Assembly: GCA_020073465.1 (NCBI GenBank)
Contig: JAIQFC010000027.1
Location: 1-64,000, forward strand
DNA: 64,000 bases
DNA from: Terriglobia bacterium
GTDB taxonomy: Bacteria; Acidobacteriota; Terriglobia; Terriglobales; Acidobacteriaceae
Direction: 5' to 3'
The position numbers were made by a program, and so were the translations under genes. This document shows positions 61,088 to 64,000 of the stretch, one piece after another. Each line of letters starts with the position of its first letter. Position 1 is the stretch's first letter. The notes beneath the pieces are model-generated. The model had not been told where the DNA came from and searched no databases. It saw nothing but the letters and a program-made list of their open reading frames with translations.

Positions 61088-61924
61088 ATGCTTCCTCTTA
61101 AAGACGACCAACCGTGCTTCAGCACGCCCTACGTGACGTATTTCCTGATTGGGCTGAACCTGGTGATTTACCTGTTTGAGTGGGCGCTGCAAGTGTCAAA
61201 TCCTGACGGTCTTAAGGCTCTGATCTTTCAGTTTGGGGTTGTGCCCTCGCACTTGACTGCGTTCCTTTCGGGCTCGCCGAAGTATCCGCTTCCCGCGGTA
61301 GCGCTTCCCTTCCTGACGTCGATGTTTCTACACGGTTCGTGGATGCACGTGATCGGTAACATGTGGTTCCTGCACATCTTCGGGGACAACATCGAGGACT
61401 ACCTGGGGCACTTCAAGTACTTGTTGTTCTACCTTCTTGCTGGGCTCATTGCGATGGGCGCGCAGGTACTCGTTGATTCCAGTTCGCGTGTACCTACCCT
61501 CGGGGCCAGCGGCGCGATCGCCGGCGTGCTGGGAGCCTATTTCATTCTGTATCCAAGGGCGCGCGTCCTGACGGCAATCTTCTTATTCATGTTTGTAGTG
61601 CCGGCATGGATTCTGTATCCCAGCGCCCGATTGCTAATCGCGCTCTTTGTTCTAGTGCTGTGGCTATTAGTCTGGTTCCTCAATCCAAAAGCTAGAGCGC
61701 TGACATGGTTCTTTGTGTTTGTGTTGTGGCTGCCGGCTTGGATCATCCTCGGATACTGGTTCATACTAAATTTTTTTTACGGAACAGCCACGATACTTGC
61801 GGTTCAGGGACGCAACGTCGGCGGCGTGGCTTTCTGGGCGCATGTCGGTGGATTCATTGGCGGTGCGGTGATGGTCAAGGTGTTTCCGGAGCGGCGGCGG
61901 AGGTATCCGTACGCATGTCAATAG
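61088..61924 (+). CDS. Rhomboid family intramembrane serine protease with triplicated membrane segment
   Basis: The 278-residue protein has the rhomboid core: HGSWMHVIGNMWFLHIFGDN (HxxxN), catalytic Ser141 in GASGAIAGVLGAY, and His252 in AHVGGFIGG, expected to form a Ser-His dyad. Between them, three tandem 22-residue units (155-176, 177-198, 199-220) share the pattern (Y/N)P-x-A-R-x-L-(T/I)-x-x-F. Usual relatives have one such unit, so two extra hydrophobic segments are inserted; adding two keeps the topology parity. Substrates are unknown. A decayed palindromic repeat lies downstream. Confidence 0.85.
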   Translation: MLPLKDDQPCFSTPYVTYFLIGLNLVIYLFEWALQVSNPDGLKALIFQFGVVPSHLTAFLSGSPKYPLPAVALPFLTSMFLHGSWMHVIGNMWFLHIFGDNIEDYLGHFKYLLFYLLAGLIAMGAQVLVDSSSRVPTLGASGAIAGVLGAYFILYPRARVLTAIFLFMFVVPAWILYPSARLLIALFVLVLWLLVWFLNPKARALTWFFVFVLWLPAWIILGYWFILNFFYGTATILAVQGRNVGGVAFWAHVGGFIGGAVMVKVFPERRRRYPYACQ

Positions 61925-61989
61925 TTCACTCTAAGCTTCCCAAGAGGGGTCAGTCCTACCTCAATTTAGAAAAGGATTACAGCGGGCAG

Positions 61990-62048
61990 GGATGCTTCGA
62001 CTCCGCTGATCGTTCGCTTGGCGAACGATCAGCTACGCTCAGCATGAC
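61990..62048. repeat. Hairpin repeat downstream of the rhomboid gene
   Basis: CTGATCGTTCGC (62006-62017) and GCGAACGATCAG (62021-62032) are perfect 12-bp arms with a 3-nt loop, flanked by TTCGACTCCG and CGCTCAGCATGACA. This is one of the largest perfect palindromes in the window. Confidence 0.75.
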
Positions 62049-62108
62049 AAGCGCTGGAGTCGTTTTCGAATCAAAGGGCGGACTCAAGGCTGCTGCACCG
62101 GTTTAACC

Positions 62109-62156
62109 ACCGGGCTACGCCCGGTCGGACAGCCGAGGGCGGCTGTCCCCACATGG
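62109..62156. repeat. Palindromic repeat, GGACAGCC class with preceding hairpin
   Basis: ACCGGGC/GCCCGGT (62109-62125) precedes GGACAGCC (62127-62134) / GGCTGTCC (62141-62148) and CCACATGGG. The second block nearly equals the copy at 1871-1893. It lies 9 nt before the DinB stop. Confidence 0.7.
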
Positions 62157-62165
62157 GCATCCCGG

Positions 62166-62741
62166 TTACTTCTTAGGACGCGACTCGGGCGGCACGAGGC
62201 CTGCGATGCGATAGTAGACGGCGAGCTGGCCGTAGTGTTCTCCGTTGTGCTCGATGAAACCATAGGCCAGTTCACTGACACGAACCTGCTGGTGACTGAA
62301 GGGATCCACCAGCAACTCTGACATACCTTTGTCGCCCTTGGCTTTGATGGCTGCAGCGCCATCCGCCATTGACTTCTTCACAAAGGCGACCACGTCGGCT
62401 TTGGTCTTGTATTGATCGCGCTTCGCGTCTTCTTCGGCCGGCGGTTTCTGTCCCATCGCCAGGTTGGTGAAGTAGTAGTTGGCACCCGCGGCGTGCAGGA
62501 GTTGTTCGGCGAAACTGCGCTGCGCCGGCGTGGGCTTGAAATCGTACTTGTCTTCGGGAAAATCTTCGGCCATGGCGATCAGCTTCCGAGCGACGTCATT
62601 CCAGGCATCGAGTACGGCTTGGGACGGGCTGGCAGCGGGCTTAACGGCAGCATCTTTCTTCGCGGCGTCCTGGGCGCTAGCGGGAAAGGACATCACGGTT
62701 GCGACAATGATCGTGGCCATCAGCAAGATTGCGTTCTTCAT
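62166..62741 (-). CDS. Secreted DinB-like protein
   Basis: A signal peptide (about 1-23) precedes a DinB-type four-helix bundle (about 40-190). Two histidines, one in LLHAAGANYYF and one in EHNGEHYGQLAVYYR, fit the DinB metal-site pattern. Family members include DNA-damage-induced and thiol-transferase-like proteins; exported versions are common in acidobacteria. The function is unknown. Confidence 0.85.
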   Translation of the reverse strand: MKNAILLMATIIVATVMSFPASAQDAAKKDAAVKPAASPSQAVLDAWNDVARKLIAMAEDFPEDKYDFKPTPAQRSFAEQLLHAAGANYYFTNLAMGQKPPAEEDAKRDQYKTKADVVAFVKKSMADGAAAIKAKGDKGMSELLVDPFSHQQVRVSELAYGFIEHNGEHYGQLAVYYRIAGLVPPESRPKK

Positions 62742-62865
62742 CGATCGTTCCTCCGAATGTGTTGTTTGCGGGCGGTCGTAATCTTAGTCTGAATTTGCTT
62801 CTGGGTAAAACCGGGAGGGGGGGTGGTGGCAAGGCTTGCCTCTAGTTGGTTGTGAAGATGCACGC

Positions 62866-62912
62866 AAGATCCCTCACTCCGCCTGAAGAACGGCTGCGTT
62901 CGGGATGACGCC
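62866..62912. repeat. Dispersed repeat (CGGGATGAC class)
   Basis: GATCCCTCACTCCGCC followed by GTTCGGGATGAC, similar to copies at 409-444 and 6988-7033. The rest of the gap 62742-62938 has no gene. Confidence 0.45.
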
Positions 62913-62938
62913 GTCGAAATTGGGACACTGACCAGCGG

Positions 62939-63703
62939 TCACAGGGTGCCTGTGGTGGGGAGAATTTCCAGAGTCTCCACTGTTGCGTTTTCGGGCAGAA
63001 GGATCGCATTGACAAGGGCTTCGGCTACGGTTGCGGGAGACAACATTTTGCGGCGCGGAGCTTGGGGCCAGAGAGTCTTCCAGATGTCGGTGTCGGTTGC
63101 GCCGGGGAACAGGCCGATCACTCGAATGCCCTTCGGGCGTAGTTCCTCGCGAAGAGTGTTGGTGAGGCCAAGGGCTCCGTGTTTCGAAGCGTTGTAGGCG
63201 GCGGAACCGGCGAACACGCGGTTGGCAGCGATAGAGACGTTGTTCACGATGGTGCTGCCGCGTTTCATAACGGCCAGGGCGGCCTGGGTTACGAGGAATG
63301 TGCCGTCGAGATTGGTTTCGAGTACGTCTTTCCAGAGGGGAAACGGGAGACGCTCCACGGGCAGATTGCCGTGGGTGATGCCGGCGTTGTTGATGAGAAT
63401 GTCGAGGCGCTTGAACTGGCGGCGGATGGTACGAAACAAGTCGTCGACGGAGTGGGGGGCGCGGACGTCACAGGGGTGGGCCAGAACCCGGTTTTGGCCA
63501 CGGGCCAGTTCCCTGCTGGCGCGATGCAAAGCGGCCTGGTCGCGTCCCGTCAGAATCAGATCGCAGCCCTGGGCGGCAAGAGCGCGAGCAATGGCACGGC
63601 CGATGCCGCGTGTGGCGCCGGTAATCAAGGCGACTTTGCCGCGTAAGGGGCGGCGCTGCCGGAGCGCAGACCTTAACGTTTTACTTGAAGTATGTTGTGA
63701 CAC
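62939..63703 (-). CDS. Short-chain dehydrogenase/reductase
   Basis: The 254-residue Rossmann-fold enzyme has the TGATRGIG cofactor loop, NNAG strand motif and the YNASK (Tyr-x3-Lys) catalytic pair. A basic N-terminal extension of about 20 residues precedes it. Substrate and cofactor preference are unknown. It begins 14 nt after the VOC gene on the same strand. Confidence 0.9.
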   Translation of the reverse strand: MSQHTSSKTLRSALRQRRPLRGKVALITGATRGIGRAIARALAAQGCDLILTGRDQAALHRASRELARGQNRVLAHPCDVRAPHSVDDLFRTIRRQFKRLDILINNAGITHGNLPVERLPFPLWKDVLETNLDGTFLVTQAALAVMKRGSTIVNNVSIAANRVFAGSAAYNASKHGALGLTNTLREELRPKGIRVIGLFPGATDTDIWKTLWPQAPRRKMLSPATVAEALVNAILLPENATVETLEILPTTGTL

Positions 63704-63717
63704 GAAAGCCCTTTCAA

Positions 63718-64000
63718 TTACGCGCCAGAAAAGTACTGCCAGAGGCAGATTTCGTTCCCGTCCGGATCACGGGCAGAGGCCAAGGCCCCAGTTCCCTTGT
63801 TCTCGGCTGGACTGGTGGCTACACCCAGGGCACGGAGATCCTGCAACGCCTGCTCCATATTCTCGACACGTAGGCACAGGCGCGCGTTGCCTGAGCCTTG
63901 CAGCTTGTTGCTGCTGGCCGCAGGTACCAGTTCAAGCAGGACTCCGTCGATATCGAATCTGGCGACAATATCGCGGGACACGAACTTCAGGCCGAGGACG
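63718..64000 (-). CDS. VOC (glyoxalase/dioxygenase-like) protein, N-terminus cut by window end
   Basis: The frame is open to the right edge, with GLKFVSRDIVARFDIDGVLLELVP running across the last part of the window, so the start lies outside. Visible features are the VOC fold elements NARLCLRVENMEQALQDLRALG and ARDPDGNEICLWQ, where the conserved Glu sits. It precedes the SDR gene by 14 nt. The substrate is unknown. Confidence 0.85.
   Translation of the reverse strand, partial: VLGLKFVSRDIVARFDIDGVLLELVPAASSNKLQGSGNARLCLRVENMEQALQDLRALGVATSPAENKGTGALASARDPDGNEICLWQYFSGA

Overview
The window looks like a chromosomal segment of a high-GC acidobacterium, probably class Terriglobia. Three things suggest this: gene families that recur in that group (TPR plus VWFA-related secreted proteins, TonB proteins with Gly-rich linkers, lipoproteins combining IPT/TIG and lactonase-type propellers, large sortilin-type BNR proteins), frequent promoters lying almost on the start codon, and many short palindromic repeats between genes. 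Taxonomy is inferred from gene content only. I found no rRNA, tRNA, CRISPR array or prophage.

Layout. 1-180: broken left edge of an IS481-type insertion sequence. 0.4-6.9 kb: cell-wall synthesis and muropeptide recycling (murA, murQ, a serine hydrolase, and a divergent protein fusing a serine hydrolase to a NamZ-type exo-muramidase). 7-21 kb: housekeeping and envelope genes (DUF983, citrate synthase, TPR proteins, an ECF sigma/anti-sigma pair, lytic transglycosylase, lspA, ileS, TonB). 21-28 kb: an acetyltransferase, murI, then a four-gene iron-transport-like operon running FTR1-DUF2318, two FtsX-type permeases, and an ABC ATPase fused to a DtxR-type metal-sensing repressor. A Fur-box-like palindrome lies directly upstream. 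28-36 kb: a large propeller lipoprotein, an orphan Flp-type pilin, a SprT-like metalloprotein, and a uvrA-TPR-two-secreted-protein operon. 38.8-43.7 kb: an aa3-type cytochrome oxidase operon (II, I, III-like, III, IV, plus a small CxxC protein). 43.8-47.2 kb: a sortilin/BNR-repeat protein broken by a 2-nt frameshift. 47-53 kb: thioesterase, pdxS-pdxT (vitamin B6), and an ArsR plus SRPBCC cassette. 53-64 kb: VWA-TPR protein, miaB, bifunctional nuclease, glycosyltransferase, a decayed cupin/acetyltransferase patch, truB, a rhomboid with a triplicated membrane segment, DinB, SDR and a VOC protein cut by the window end.

How the parts fit. NamZ-type muramidase, serine hydrolase and MurQ would release and degrade MurNAc from peptidoglycan, while MurA and MurI feed new synthesis. 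The iron operon couples an FTR1 permease to an ABC/FtsX machine whose ATPase carries its own metal-sensor domain; this is the strongest candidate for an undescribed system here. The second theme is the palindromic repeats: several lie in frame inside the serine hydrolase and NamZ-fusion genes, where they add peptide segments much as Rickettsia palindromic elements do.
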